64,000 nucleotides of DNA from the NCBI GenBank assembly GCA_003833135.1, contig QZLH01000445.1, positions 17,624 through 81,623 on the forward strand, read 5' to 3'. The notes beneath the pieces are model-generated. The model worked only from the letters and a program-made list of their open reading frames with translations, had not been told where the DNA came from and ran no database searches. The position numbers and the translations under genes are program-made. The DNA is from Oehlia diaphana (lineage: Eukaryota > Glomeromycota > Glomeromycetes > Glomerales > Glomeraceae). Positions 12,022 to 24,684 of the stretch are shown in pieces. Positions within the stretch are counted from its first letter, which is position 1, and each line of letters begins with the position of its first letter.

Positions 12022-12746
12022 TTAATCAACCTCCTCAACATTTTTATCTTCGGTTTTTTCAGTAGTGGTGGCATCAGCAGTTCCACCGGTACCACTTCCA
12101 CTAGCAGATGCTGCCGCAGGTACTTCGTCCTCTTTTTTCTGTTCACTAGCGGCTTCAAAATTTTCAACTAATTCAGGAATATCATCATCATCGCCAGTAT
12201 TTTCGGATTGTACACGTTGAGAATCTAAATTTAATTGTTGATAGGATTCGGCTAATTTACGAAGTGAAGCAAGTGAATCAGGTCCTAATTGATTCAAAAT
12301 ACCCGGTACAAGTTCAGTAAGTTCTTTATCTTCTCCTTGACCGTAGATAGCAAAAGTATTTGCATGAATAGATGCTTGAACTTTTTATCGAAATAATAAA
12401 TATGTATAAGTGTTCAATCTTTAATTAATAAAGAATCAATAAATTAATATATACACCTTTTGGAGCAGTAAAATGAATGACATTTCCATCTTCTTTAAAC
12501 ATGTTAACTTCTTCAATTGACGGAATAGATTGAACATTAAGTTTTTTCAGTGTAGTTTGAAGTTTTTTATCATCATTTGTAGCGGTTTTATAAACTTTTT
12601 TAACTTTGCGTCTTGGTGTTCCCTTACCACCTATATTAATTAATTAATTAAATTACCGATTGATTTAAAAATTATAATTAATCATATTAATTTAACTTAC
12701 CAATACGAACTTGAGACTGCAATTTTGCAAGTTTTTCCGGATTCAT
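12022..12746 (-). CDS. EGD1: Nascent polypeptide-associated complex subunit beta (NAC-beta/BTF3)
   Basis: Ribosome-associated chaperone subunit that pairs with NAC-alpha at the exit tunnel. Three exons (12746-12701, 12630-12457, 12380-12022) give 192 residues. The sequence begins [19 protein letters not shown] and continues [12 protein letters not shown], holding the ribosome-binding basic RRKVKK motif; the NAC domain continues through [20 protein letters not shown] and ANTFAIYG. The C-terminus is acidic with an Ala/Ser/Gly-rich linker, as in fungal homologues. The 5' leader has TAAATAAA repeats (about 12768-12787). A CACGTG lies at 12983-12990 upstream. Confidence 0.94.
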
Positions 12747-13178
12747 TATTATATATACTATAACAATAAATAAATAAATAAATAAATAATTTCAAGCAAA
12801 AAAAGCAAAAAAAAATAACAATAAAACTCTAGATTTTGAATACCCTTTAATTTTTTTTAAAAGATAAATGCTTCACTTTTTTTTTTTTTTAAAAAAAAAA
12901 AACCACTTATTGCAACCGATGATAAGAACAACTGATTTAGTCTTTTTTTCTTTAAAAAAAAAAAATAATAATCAAATTAGATGTCACGTGTACATCTATA
13001 TATTTTCACGGACCGCAGTATTCGCTCAAAAAGATTGCAAAGATTCTAAATTTTTACTGCTATGTATTTATTATTAATTTTAAAATTTCTCTATAGTAAG
13101 CAACATATAATATATTTGCAAATTTAAGCATTAAGATTATTTTTATCAATATCAATAAATATGTTAACAAATAAGGAA

Positions 13179-14378
13179 TTATTTCTTAGATTGTATATTT
13201 CCTAAAGTAGAAGCAACTTGTGTAGCCTCTTGTATAGTTCTAGCAAGTGTAGAACGTATTTTACCATCTTCCATTGTAAGTAAGCCAGCAATTGTACACC
13301 CACCCGGTGTAGTCACACTATCTTTAATTTCGGCTGGATGCTTACCAGTTTTAAGTACCATACGAGCTGCTCCTTGAAGTGCTAAATAATACAAATAGAA
13401 AGTTACAAAATTGTGCCGTGTAAGATGTAAAACGTTGAAAGGATAATAAATTACCTTGAGCTGCTAATTCTAATCCAACTTCACGTGGAAGGCCCATCAT
13501 AACTCCTCCATCTGCAAGTGCTTCAAGTACAACACTTAAAAATAAATTAAATTAGTAAAATATACCCGATATTAAAATATTAAAATATATAAGGAACACT
13601 AATAAATGACTAACCATGCAAATGCAGGACCACTTCCCGAAAGACCGGTAACAGCATCTAGATGTTTTTCGTCTAGGATTCTAGCTCTACCCAATGTAGA
13701 AAATACCCAAATACTAAATGATCTATCATCTTTACTACAATCTGTAGGACAACTCAATACTGTCATACCTTCTCTAATCTGTATAATAGTTTAAGGGAAG
13801 AACGAAAAGAAATTAACAAAGGGTCACATATCATTTATATAGTAAAATAAGATAAAATAAAATAATTTTAACATAAAATTACCATGCATGGAGTATTTGG
13901 CATTGCTCTAATAATACGAGTTGAAGAAGGAGCCCATTCTTTTAATTGATCTATTGTTACCCCAGCTAAAATACTAATTATTAATTTATTCTCAAGCGAT
14001 TTTTGCATTCCTTCCTCTGTTAAGATAGTTTTTACAACTTGAGGTTTAGTACTATCCATAAATTTTGCAATAAATTAGTTGAATTATATTTACTGTCAAT
14101 TCACTTGATAAAAACAATTACCATAATAATATAATATCAGCTTCTCTGACACCTTCAACATTATTTCCAACTAATAATGTAATTTTATCATTAAATTCTT
14201 CTTTAATTATCTGTGCTGACAACTCTCCTGATACGCAAGCAATAAATTTTTTTGGAATTAAAGTTGGTGTCTCGTTAGCTGGCGCTACATTTAAACTATC
14301 TAAAATTCCGGATAAGATAGCTCTACCCATAGTTCCACAGCCAAGAACACATAATGTTGGATTAGTAGGAAGTGACAT
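13179..14378 (-). CDS. PRO3: Pyrroline-5-carboxylate reductase
   Basis: Last enzyme of proline biosynthesis, reducing P5C to L-proline with NAD(P)H. Five exons (14378-14122, 14051-13883, 13778-13615, 13534-13455, 13381-13179) give 290 residues, typical for P5CR. The N-terminal Rossmann motif is CVLGCGTMGRAI; the junction of exons 1 and 2 yields the expected IILLC-TKPQ motif; then SILAGVTIDQL and RAMPNTPCM. The C-terminal dimerisation domain carries TGLSGSGPAFA, EALADGGVMMGLPR and the signature KDSVTTPGGCTIAGL. Adjacent NAC-beta is co-directional. Confidence 0.95.
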
Positions 14379-14599
14379 GATTATTCCAAATAATTTATTT
14401 TAAGACGTTGAAATAATGAAAAAAAAAAAATTTCAGATCTATTGCATTGACTTTTAGTTGGTGTAACGATACATAAATTTAATTTATTATATAATTTGAA
14501 TAGAGTCTTGAGTAATATATCATATTTAATATTAAAAAATTATTTGATTCTATAATCACACAAATAGTAATTATACAAATGAATCAGTTCATCGTAATG

Positions 14600-17500
14600 C
14601 TAATGAATATCATGTGATTTTGCAATATTATTTCTTGATCTTGAAGCAGATTTCTAACAAATTTATAATTGCATTTAATTAATTATTACTAAGCTCAAAT
14701 GGAAATAGTACATATACACACACACATACCTTCGAAGGTGAAAGGGCTGATTTTGTAGGAGTTGATAAATGAGTCTTTTTGGTTAAGGTAACTACAAAAC
14801 ATATGTTAAGTATGAATATAATCAAAATGTAAAATAATGACTAAATAATTCACTTACCATCATGCGGTAATGTAACGACGATTGATTTATCTTGTCCGAA
14901 CCTAAAGTTGTCTGCGACTATATCATCATCGTAACGCTTGATTTGATAATCAAACAATTTCCCTTGTTTCACGCGTCGGAAATTCCAAGCGATAACATAT
15001 GGTCCAGTACTAATAAGTGACAGCTTATAAATGCCTACATTATATTATTTATATGGAAATCAACGAATTTTTAGAATATATTTTACCTTGTAACAATAGT
15101 TTTTTCCATCGCCTGTTCTCCAGTATTAAATCTTGCAGGTGTGAAATTGACCTTAAAATTTTTCAAAGTAAATATGAGTAAAAGAACTCATAATTCATTA
15201 TAGAACAAGCCACACAAGATCGAATGCTTACATCATGTCCCATAATAGTTAAATGTTCTGGCTTCAATTGAAGTGTTTTCGCCTTTGGCTAATACAGAAT
15301 GAATAAATAATTATATAAAATTTACATTATTATTTGAATATTGAATTAACAAAATAAAATACCTTTTCGTCTTTCGCAAAGCTTTTTTTAAATCCTGTTC
15401 TGCCCTCAGGATCAGATTTAATTTCTGTGTTTATCAGCAGTAAATATTTATCGGTAGTGGCAATCAACCATTTACCATCAGAAGTCACGTCGATTCCTTT
15501 AATGGCACTTCCCATGGCAGGCAAATTGGTTTTTGCAATCTTTCCCAGTGAATCAAATAGTTTGATATCACCTTTTTCAGTCCCCACGGCAATATGACCA
15601 CTCGCGTCAGTAGCTCCACTGATAAAATCATTTTTTGTAACATATTGCCGACGTTTCTCATTTACCAATTTAAAATTTGGCAATCGAGGATCGATGCTAT
15701 ATATCGAATTAAATGATAAACCAAGAATCGATTTTTCCCCCGTTGTTTGGGCGAATTTATTTATAGGAAAAATATTCTCAACGGGTATTATGTCGTGAAC
15801 TTTCCATTCTTCTACTACTTTGCCATATTCTAGGTCCATCTTGAAAAGGCTATGTTCGTCATTTTCATCCATCAGGATCATATTGGAATCTCCTTCATGC
15901 AACATCATCTACAACAAAAGAAGTAATACGTAAATATCTTCATGAATATACAATTTCAAACAATCAATTGAAATATAACCTTAGAAGGATTGAATTTCTT
16001 CCCCTGAGGTTTAGAAATATTGTCTATATTGTTAGTGAATTCTATCTTATCATCATCGGTGTGTTTGAATACACCAATTTTATTGCCCTTAAGAATAAAG
16101 GATCTGTCAAGCTTTTGCCCAACAGAAAGTTGTGTATTAACATTGTCTCCTTTACTTTCAGTGTTAATAATATCGTTATCGTCGTCTTCATCTGAGGAAC
16201 CTGTTTCTATTTTGTTTTGAAGTATAGATATAAAAACCGAAAAAAAGAATGATATATTGTAATTATTCATAGTACCTTCTTCCGAGTCCTCTTCATCAGC
16301 ATCGACCATTTCAACATCTTCATCTAGATATGCATTCATAAGATACTCTTGTTCTTCTTCCTAATATAAGTAAGACGTCAATAACATTAAATAACATCAA
16401 TAAATTACGTAGATTTGAAGATATACAAACTTTGGCTTTCGTTTCATTTAAAGTTTCATACATTGCTAAAGTAAATTTTTTTTTGAAGTTGGTTTCGTTG
16501 TCTAAGTTCTGAAATTTAATTAAAAAGGAATAGACCAGATCCAATCCTACAGAATAATATCCTTAGAGTTTAATTTTATTATATTCTGACATTAACCTGT
16601 GCAATATAATTGAAACGATAGACATTTACCATCGAAGTAAACCCATATAAGACAATGTTGTGTCTAGATAAAGAAAAAATGTTAATGTTCAATCCAAACT
16701 ACGAAATCTTCGAATAGCTCCAAAGATGCTTACTGAATTGAACACAGGATTCATTCTTGGTTCTATTTTCTGTGTTACATGCCTTTGATTATCATCCTCG
16801 ATATTAAGCCAATCTGTGAATAAATTTTATCGTCAAGAATCATGTATAGAAAAAAAAATTTTTTCTCTAACAAAGATGGTAAGGATACATTCGTAATTAT
16901 TCCCTTTCAAAATACTCGCTGTTGCTAGAGGTGATTGCGTTAAGAACGTAGCAGTATTCGGATCGAAAACATGTAATTCAACATCAACATCTATAATTGA
17001 AGTCATTTTCGATGAACTACCACCAGGAAGTTCTAATTTGATGCTAGTCTTTGTGGGAGTAGATGGACTTTCTATGTTTCGCGCTTTCATTGGAGTAGTA
17101 CTAGCAGATGTCGGTGTAGTAAATGATTTATTAAAACTAGACCTATTCTTCGGAGTTGACGGGGGCGATTTGTCATTTTGATCTATTTTTAGTTCTGTGC
17201 TATAATGGAGAAATTAATAATTAATTGGCGATATTTATATTTTGCTATATAAGCTACAAAAATAAATAAAAAATAAAAAATAAAACCCACTCGAAAATAA
17301 AACTTTGAATATCCTGTTCCGTCGCTTCATCTCTAGATTTTCGATATTTACGCTCAAACATACAATTATATACCGTGTATTCAAAAGCATTGACAGTATG
17401 CGCGGTAACGCTTATGTCACAAACAAATTCGAATAAGTCATCTGGTTCCTATTTTATTAGATTGACATATAGATCAATAGGCATTATATTTCTACATAAA

Positions 17501-18092
17501 TATAGTATTAGTATCTGTCATACTTACGCCGGATAAGTCACTCCAAGAAAATGTGGTCAATCCTTCAATTTGTCCTTTACGAAACTTCAAAGATTCATCA
17601 ATAAGAAACACCTTTTCTTCTTCGACTAATGAATCATAAAAGAATTAGTCATTCTTTTCAACTAAAATGAAATATTAAAATGATCACGTACGTTCTTCTT
17701 CTTCATCTTGCAACTCTTCTTCACCTTCATCAAATACCCTACTGATCACTATATGATACTGCCATTCTGTTCCGGTACGTCGAACAGTAGCTTGAGCGGT
17801 ATGAAAACTAAGAAATCATTGAATTCATATTATAAATATAAGGATTTATTCCATGATAAACGCGTAACGTTATATTAGACCACGTACATGCACTCTCGGG
17901 TTCCCTTTATACTAAAATTTGGTCTAACAAGATAAAGTTCTCCATTTGTTATCTTTATGAGTTCGGGGTTATCAGGGTTTCCTATATAAAATGTTTATTT
18001 ATTTATAATTAATGGTTCAATGGCTATAACAAACACTAAATTCCCCCATAATTACCCCAAATTAATTTGCCTAAAGATTTTAAGACGTTCAT
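14600..18092 (-). CDS. VID27: VID27 family protein (vacuolar import and degradation)
   Basis: Cytosolic protein family named for yeast Vid27, with PH-like domains and a C-terminal beta-propeller-like domain; its biochemical role is poorly known. I resolve 17 exons in phase, about 763 residues (yeast 782). Start MNVLKSLGKLIWG joins NPDNPELIKITNGELYLVRPN, then TVRRTGTEWQYHIVISRVFD, YEYWLNIEDD, RMNPVFN, IWVYFDG (34-nt exon 16663-16630), VYSFLIKFQNL, LGLSFNSIYSIDPR, VGTEKGDIKLFD, STGPYVIAWNFRRVKQGK and ADNFRFGQDKSIVVTLP. The last exon (14653-14600) adds a basic SASRSRNNIAK tail; if its intron is retained, the stop comes a few codons later near 14683. The intron at 16275-16207 is 69 nt with no in-frame stop and may be retained at times. 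Confidence 0.92.
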
Positions 18093-18997
18093 AACATAAA
18101 GGTTTTAAAACTTTTTCAAATAAGTAGTAAGCATTAAGTAGTTGAAATTCAACAAAAGAACGGAGGAGAACACGTACTTGAGCATCCAAAAAAATTATGT
18201 AAACAATTGATGAAGGTTTCACAAAATTTCACTATAAATATCAATCTACGGCCTTTGGCGCCATGAAATTTTGAATCGGCGTAAGTGAAATCACAACGAG
18301 ATCACAACTATGTAAACTCCCTAATTTTTATTTATGGCGCTAATCTACAATTAATGGAAGAAATCAAATAAATTATACCGATTTTACCTAAATCTAAAAT
18401 GATTGTTGCCCACCTGAAACGTGATAAAAAACTTATTACATTAATAGAAACAATAACTGATAAGACTTCTGCGTCTAAATCTGTTTAACAGTACATTTGG
18501 GAATTGGGAATGATGAACCGAGAGAATATATTATAAACATAAACCGCTTACAATTTACAAAACTAAAAAGTAAATTATTTTTAACAGGCGAAAAACGATA
18601 AACGATTCTATTATTCTATTCGATTAATATTATTTAAATATTATTTAAATAATTAATTACTTCTATACTATACTATGTACACAATATGATACTCACTTAT
18701 CGATACTTCGATATTTAATGAACATGATTTTGATTAAACATCGTTCTTACATTCAGTCGTTAAGTCGTTAAACCAGTTACTATGGTCTATGGCAATTCTC
18801 ATCACGTGTATTTATAATTTACCTTAATGAAAATAGTTTAGGAAAATTGAACGGAAACCTTGGCGGTAATTATCTCAATTTATTTACAGCCAATAAGAAA
18901 TCAATAATGTAGTTTTTTTTGAAAGCCACTCAAATTGTCTTTTACAATCTATAAAGTAACATTTCTTTACATAATTTTTTAATAACTCATAATTAAA
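18093..18997. other. Intergenic, divergent promoter region VID27/RSC7-like
   Basis: About 900 bp between two divergent start codons. I see no conserved coding sequence. A short minus-strand ATG reading (MFIKYRSIDK, near 18735) followed by GTGAGT is possible but was set aside, because VID27 has a better-supported start at 18092. The region presumably holds both promoters and leaders. Confidence 0.5.
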
Positions 18998-21900
18998 ATG
19001 CCACAAGGAGGTTTGTATTCACTATATTTACAAATTATTAATTACTACTTTACTTTTACGAACCGAATCCATGAAATAATTCTTTTAAGATCGTGCTGCC
19101 TTTTTTCGCGTTATAGTCGATCTATATTCCTAAATAACCTCATTAACATAGCTTTTCATTTTACATAATGTAGTAAGAGAAGCTAGACCAAAGCGCAATG
19201 CACGTTCTAAGCCTGTTCCTATTCCAAGGCAAACACGTTCTGCTGCACGTAAGGGCAACAAATTAGCCCTTTTGACACCACTTACAGTCCCTCTTGAAAC
19301 TGAGCAAGTAGAAACTCCACAAACTATTACAGATACAACTGCTACAGATTCAAATATGGATATGGACATTGATCAGACTTCTCAAGAAAAGCAGCCAACA
19401 CCGCAACCGAGATTAAGAATACGTTATACTGTTAATCCCGAGCCTTCACAGCCAACGGCTACAGTTATAACTCCGATAAAACGTAAACCAGGTCGACCGC
19501 GTAAACATCCTGAATCTGTTAACAATATTATTAACACACCTACTAGCACAAAACGTAAAAAAAAGGCAGATGATGGTGGTGTCACAAAACGTAGAAAGAA
19601 AACGAAAGATGACGCTGATACGAAACGTCGAAAGAAATTAGAAGTGTCGAGCAAGCAAGTTAATGGCGATGCTACAGTACGTAATAAGCCAACAGACGAA
19701 AATAATGTTGAAATTCAACAAATGATAACGACACAACCAATGGAGGCTGATGAAGCTGAAGGAGGAAACAATAACGATGAAGATGATGGTAAACTTGATG
19801 AAAAGGGGGAACAAAAAATTACGAAAGACGGGGAGTTGTTAGGTGGTCGTAAATTTAAAGTACAGGTTTTTCAATTACCATCTCGAGGAAACATCTGGTA
19901 CATGTTATCTATGGATCCTGCAAAACTATTAGGTTTTCGGGACAGTTATTTGTTCTTTTTACGGAACCCAACTTTGAAACGAATACATGCGACAGATCAA
20001 GAACGTGATTACCTTATCACGCATGGATTTTTGCCATCAAATTTCAGAAGCAGAGCGATTACACTTGTTTCAGCTAGAGCTACATACAAACTGTTTGGGT
20101 CGAAAATTATTGTAGGGGGGAAAAGAAGGAAAGATGATTATTATGAATCATCAATTAGATTTAATGATGATGATCTGAGTGATAAAGGGGAGGCATCAGG
20201 AGCGGATAATGCAAGTAATATTCTTTCAAGACGAGTATATTTGGGTTCAAAACCACGTAAAGTTGTCAATAAGACAAATTGGATGTATCAAACAGCTTTA
20301 TCGACAAGAGATTATAATACTAGATTAAAGATTCATAGGAAAGAAAAACCAAGATTTTATGATCCTCATACTAATATCGATCAAGTACCTCAGGCAACTC
20401 AGCCTACGTGCATAAGGGTTGAAGCCTTATCACAGCCGAGAGTATTACCACTATCAAGTGATATTACGATAGCAACAAAGGATCCAGATATTCATTTTGA
20501 AACGGTCCCTCACAATCCTTTTGGCACGCTAAGTCCAGAAGTTTTGGAGGTTTTACCTCATGAGATCCGACAGATTATTGACAGTATGAAAACGGAGGAG
20601 GGGACACGACAAACTCATGAGGAAAAATATCCTATGACATTAATGGATGGCCAATTTCAACATCGGTATCCAATGTAAGTAATTATTTTTTAATTGTAAC
20701 ATGTTTTCCTTTATAAATTAATTTTAATACTCTGATTTATAAAATGGATATAGTCACCGTACAAGATTTGGTCAAGATCTTCCCAGAGTTTTAAACCACC
20801 CTTCGGCCGTTGCCTCTCACCAAGAAATTGCTCCGCATCCATCATCTGTTATGTCACATGATGCTAATGAGACTCCATATGAACAGCGTTACTATTATAC
20901 TCCTGATCCGGTACGTCAAGGCTTTTCAAGTATATTAATGATAATTTCTCAAACAATTTATATTCTATTTTTTTTTTTAGACAAGTAATATTATGAATAG
21001 GTTTCAGTATACGACTGGAAAAGCACCTCCCCAGTATATTTGTGGTGTATTGACCGCAACAACTGGACAACCTTGCAAACGCGGGGTGTCTTTCGAGGGG
21101 GACAGGTGCATGTATCATAAGGGACACCCGCGTGATCCTATAAATGTTGAAGCAACCTCGGATAGAAATACCTTAGAAAGAACTAAACCTGTTGTAATAG
21201 GTTCCAGTATAGTTCCGGTAAGAAAATATATTATATTTGTGGAATCAAAATTTATCGTTTTATCATTAATTAATTAGTATATGCAATTATTGTAGTTATC
21301 AAATGACATTGCTACATCAAATTACGCGGTTGTGGCACCTCCTCCAAATGTAGCTCAACCTTTACCCGTTCTCCCTGAGAATTCTTGCGCGATATGTTTT
21401 TCAATTACTGCTCCTGACGCCACCGTACCACGTAGTGGTGCATCATGTTCAAAAGAATATAAGAGCAAATGTGCAAATTGCTTAAGAAAGTATCATCCGC
21501 TTTGCATAGGCCTTACAACCCCACGACCTATCATTGCAATGGAAGGATATTCTTGGCTATGTAATGATTGCAAAAGTTGTGTTAAATGTCATTCTTCTGA
21601 AGACGAATCAACACTTCTAATCTGCGACGACTGTGACCGTGGCTGGCATCTTGATTGTAGTGATCCCAAAGTTACCGAAGTTCCCCAAGGTAAAGAAATT
21701 TATTGGATTTTTTTAAGTCACTTTAGTCTTTATCATAACATTTTTTTTTTTTTTTTTTAATATAGGCCCATGGTTGTGTTCACTTTGTGCCCAATGCAAT
21801 TCATGCGGAGAAAAAGCTATCTCGCTGAATGATGCTGCTAACAACTATCATCATGCAGAGGCAACATCTGAATCAACAAAATATCCAATATACTTGGCAA

Positions 21901-22307
21901 CGATATGTAACAAATGCAATTTCAACTTCTCCGAAGATAGGTTCTGTCCAATGTGCTTGAAAACTTATTCCGAAGATGGAGAAGAAAATGAAGATGATAA
22001 AGAAATGATTTGCTGTGATGTATGTGATAGGTGGATCCATATAAGGTGTGATGAAGACATCACATCAGAAAAATATCAAGAATTAGTTGAGAATACCGAT
22101 GCCAATTATAAATGTCCCTTATGCGACGAAAGAATTATGCCAATGGATCAAGGGAATGAAAAACAGAAAGCGGCTTTGACCACCGGTCAACCAAGTGCTG
22201 TGCCGGTTGCTATAATCGCTGGTGGTAGGAGGATCCGAGGGATAGCAGAATTTAAGGGGAAGAAAGTGGCTGTCCCCGAAATTCAGGGATGGAACAGTCA
22301 AATGTAA
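18998..22307 (+). CDS. RSC7/Swp82-SAY domain chromatin-remodelling subunit with C-terminal PHD fingers
   Basis: Likely subunit of a SWI/SNF-class remodeller. Six exons (18998-19010, 19174-20674, 20754-20910, 20981-21217, 21296-21689, 21766-22307) give about 947 residues; the first coding exon is only 13 nt. The N-terminus is basic with an AT-hook-like KRKPGRPRKHP. The RSC7/Swp82 (CRC subunit) domain includes GRKFKVQVFQLPSRGNIWYM, MDPAKLLGFRDSYLFF, FLPSNFRSRAITLVSAR and IIVGGKRRKDDYYES. A small Cys/His knuckle follows (YICGVLTATTGQPCKRG...RCMYHKGH). The C-terminus has PHD-type fingers: CAICFSI...CANCLRKYHPLC, CVKCHSSEDESTLLICDDCDRGWHLDC, and CCDVCDRWIHIRC. Fungal RSC7 lacks PHDs; the combination resembles animal PHF10/SAYP. 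Placement in the complex is inferred. Confidence 0.88.
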
Positions 22308-22543
22308 ATCATAACTTTTTTTGCTAATTTGCAGTGTATATAATTTTACATTTAAAAAAAAATTTTTTTTATTAAATTTTAAAATACATTTAAAAACTAT
22401 GAATCCAAAGAAAATAATAGTCTTTAATTGGATTAATAATGAATAGTAAAAACAAATATATTATTAATGTAACGAAATAAACGGTTTAATAATTATAAGA
22501 TTGATTAAGTTAATCACTTAATAATCATCGACCCACTTCAATT

Positions 22544-22988
22544 TTAATCTCTTGTACTTGGTCCTTCATTATATGATGAAGTTGATGTGATGAAATTTTT
22601 ATTTTCAGGTTGTGGCAAACCTGTTAAATAACGCAACATACGTAATCTAGTTTTAGCAGGCGACTAAATAAAGTAAAAATGTATGATTTAAGATTTTTTT
22701 TTTTTCTATCGTAAAATTATTTAAGTGATTTACCTCACCACTTGCAATTACATGCATAGCTAATATAGAATTTTGATGTAAAGCATTTACAGCAGTCTGT
22801 TTAATTTCTTCTTGTTCACTATCAATCTTTTGTAAACGAGTAGAATTATCATCAGAAATAGGTTGAGATATATTTGGATCCGGCGAAAATGTTGCCGTAA
22901 CAGGTGAAGTAGGTGAAGTTGGTGAAAATGGTGGCGGGATAGGAGAAGTTATTGATCCATAATTTTGTGATTCTGCCGATTCTGCCAT
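22544..22988 (-). CDS. Small Ser/Pro-rich protein, unknown function
   Basis: Two exons (22988-22734 and 22663-22544) join in phase to 124 residues; the intron has a GTAAAT donor and TTTAG acceptor. The N-terminal half is low complexity (PIPPPFSPTSPTSPVTATFSP). The second half looks helical (LQKIDSEQEEIKQTAVNAL, then NSILAMHVIASGE) and ends with KTRLRMLRYLTGLPQPE. I do not recognise the family. Coding is supported by the clean splice phase across the junction and by amino-acid use unlike the surrounding AT-rich noncoding DNA. It is convergent with the RSC7-like gene, about 235 bp away. Confidence 0.65.
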
Positions 22989-23879
22989 ATTATAGAAAAG
23001 GAACGTTAAAATATATCTTTCAGGTAACAAAAAAGGGTTCCTCGACCTATACCCTTTTTCTTTTGTGACACATTTGTAGATCTTTAGGGTTTTAACAGAT
23101 TACGTAAAGTTTTAGTACTATATATATAGTACTTATTTTAAAAAATAACAAAACAATATACATAATACTAGTCTAGTAATTGTATAAAATTTATACTATT
23201 CAATTTGTTTTATTAAAACAATACCTTTAATATAAATATTGATTTAATAAATATTATAAAATTTTGTTTAATAATAATCAATTTAATAAAATTTATATCA
23301 TTCAATTCCATTTTTTTAAGTTATATGCAATTTACCTTACTTTTCACTCATTCAAAATAATACTATTTGAAATTTATTAAGGTAAAATAAATTAATATTA
23401 ACAGAAAATCATTATATTTAAAATTTTCATAAATTTCTATATTTATATTTTGATTTTTATAATTATAAATCTTATTTAGTAATCAGATTTTAAAAGATTG
23501 TTATATTTAAAATTAATATCAACAAACTATTAATAAATATCTAACTTTTAAATTGCCAATTGGTTACTATATAAATAATCAAACTTTGAATTATTAAACC
23601 AGTTTTATTATATAAATCAGATTCCAGTTTTATATATTTTTTAGAATTCTGTACTTAAGTAAAAAATCAAATAAAGCAATTAGATTATTTAATTTATATT
23701 ATAAATATAATATAAAATTAAAAATATATTTTAAATGAAATTAATTAGCAAATTTACACAATTATTTAATTTTATTTATAATAAAAATAATAAAACAAAA
23801 AAATATTACATTTAACTTTTAAGAAACTTAAAGTTCATTATTTAAACTAAATAAAATTCCTATGTCTGTAATAATTTAT
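22989..23879. other. AT-rich intergenic region
   Basis: About 900 bp of very AT-rich sequence with no recognisable gene. A TATATATATAGTACT run lies near 23120-23135, upstream of the small Ser/Pro-rich gene. Confidence 0.6.
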
Positions 23880-24242
23880 AATCATGTATTTTTCCTAAAA
23901 AAATTTCCTAATTCTTAGGAATTTTACACAATCCTAAATTAAATTTTTTACCCCTGAGAATCACCCTTTTTGGATTAAACTGTGGCTTGTATGTAAAAAT
24001 TCAATAAATAAAATCATGTGTGATTAACAATTTCTTTTATTTTAAATGTCAATAATGATGATTCAATGGTTATTATTATTTATAGATATCATTGTTTTTT
24101 TTTTATAAAAAGAAAGTACTGCTTCCAATATTCAACGTGTTGCTTAATTTGAAAATAACAAGCCACAGTTTTCATTCCCAAAAAGGGTGATTCTCAGGGG
24201 TAATTAGGATTAGGAAATTTGTTTAGGAAAAATACATGATTA
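23880..24242. mobile_element. MITE-like element with long terminal inverted repeats
   Basis: The left arm (about 23880-23995) reads inward AATCATGTATTTTTCCTAAA, then ACCCCTGAGAATCACCCTTT and AAACTGTGGCTTG. The right arm (about 24163-24242) is its reverse complement, from CAAGCCACAGTTTT to AATACATGATT. The arms run about 85-115 bp and the left one carries a roughly 25-bp extra segment. The loop of about 165 bp has no ORF. Outer flanks suggest a TA target. No transposase is encoded, so it would be non-autonomous. Confidence 0.7.
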
Positions 24243-24684
24243 CTAATAAATCACCTAATAAATTAGTGAATTCAATATTTTTTCTGCAAAGAATCTATTG
24301 TATAAATATAATTAATAATGGATAATTTAAAAAAAGCGTGATTTTATACGAAAATTTTTGTATCGGTATATAGTGTATTTGGATTTATGGTTAAAAACTC
24401 CCTATTTGTTAAATTTTATCCGTTCCTTTTTTTTGTTAACTATAAAAGCTTAAAATTAAAAATTGATAAGCAACCTGTGAAAAAAGGTTATGACGTTACA
24501 TACAGTCTACTAATTCTTCAAACTGTATTATAAGAATATTGATAAATTTAAAATCATGAGGTATATAATTAACGCATTATAATACCAATTTAATTATTAG
24601 ACTTTGAAAACTACTATGTAATGATTTTTATAATCTTATATTTCTTATTTTTGTTAATTATATCATTTTGGAATATCGCCAAAA

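Noticed and set aside
16630..16734. Apparent frameshift in VID27 between the RMNPVFN block and the next exon
   Set aside because: I first read the 34-nt exon in the wrong frame (HNIVLYG). Reading it as TQHCLIWVYFDG with a GTAAAT donor restores phase and matches the family IWNYF region, so the gene is intact.
18700..18740. Minus-strand ATG (MFIKYRSIDK) as the VID27 start
   Set aside because: The ATG at 18092 gives MNVLKSLGKLIWG in phase with exon 2, which matches the family N-terminus.
19130..19369. Minus-strand frames opposite the RSC7-like gene
   Set aside because: Shadow frames of a strongly supported plus-strand exon.
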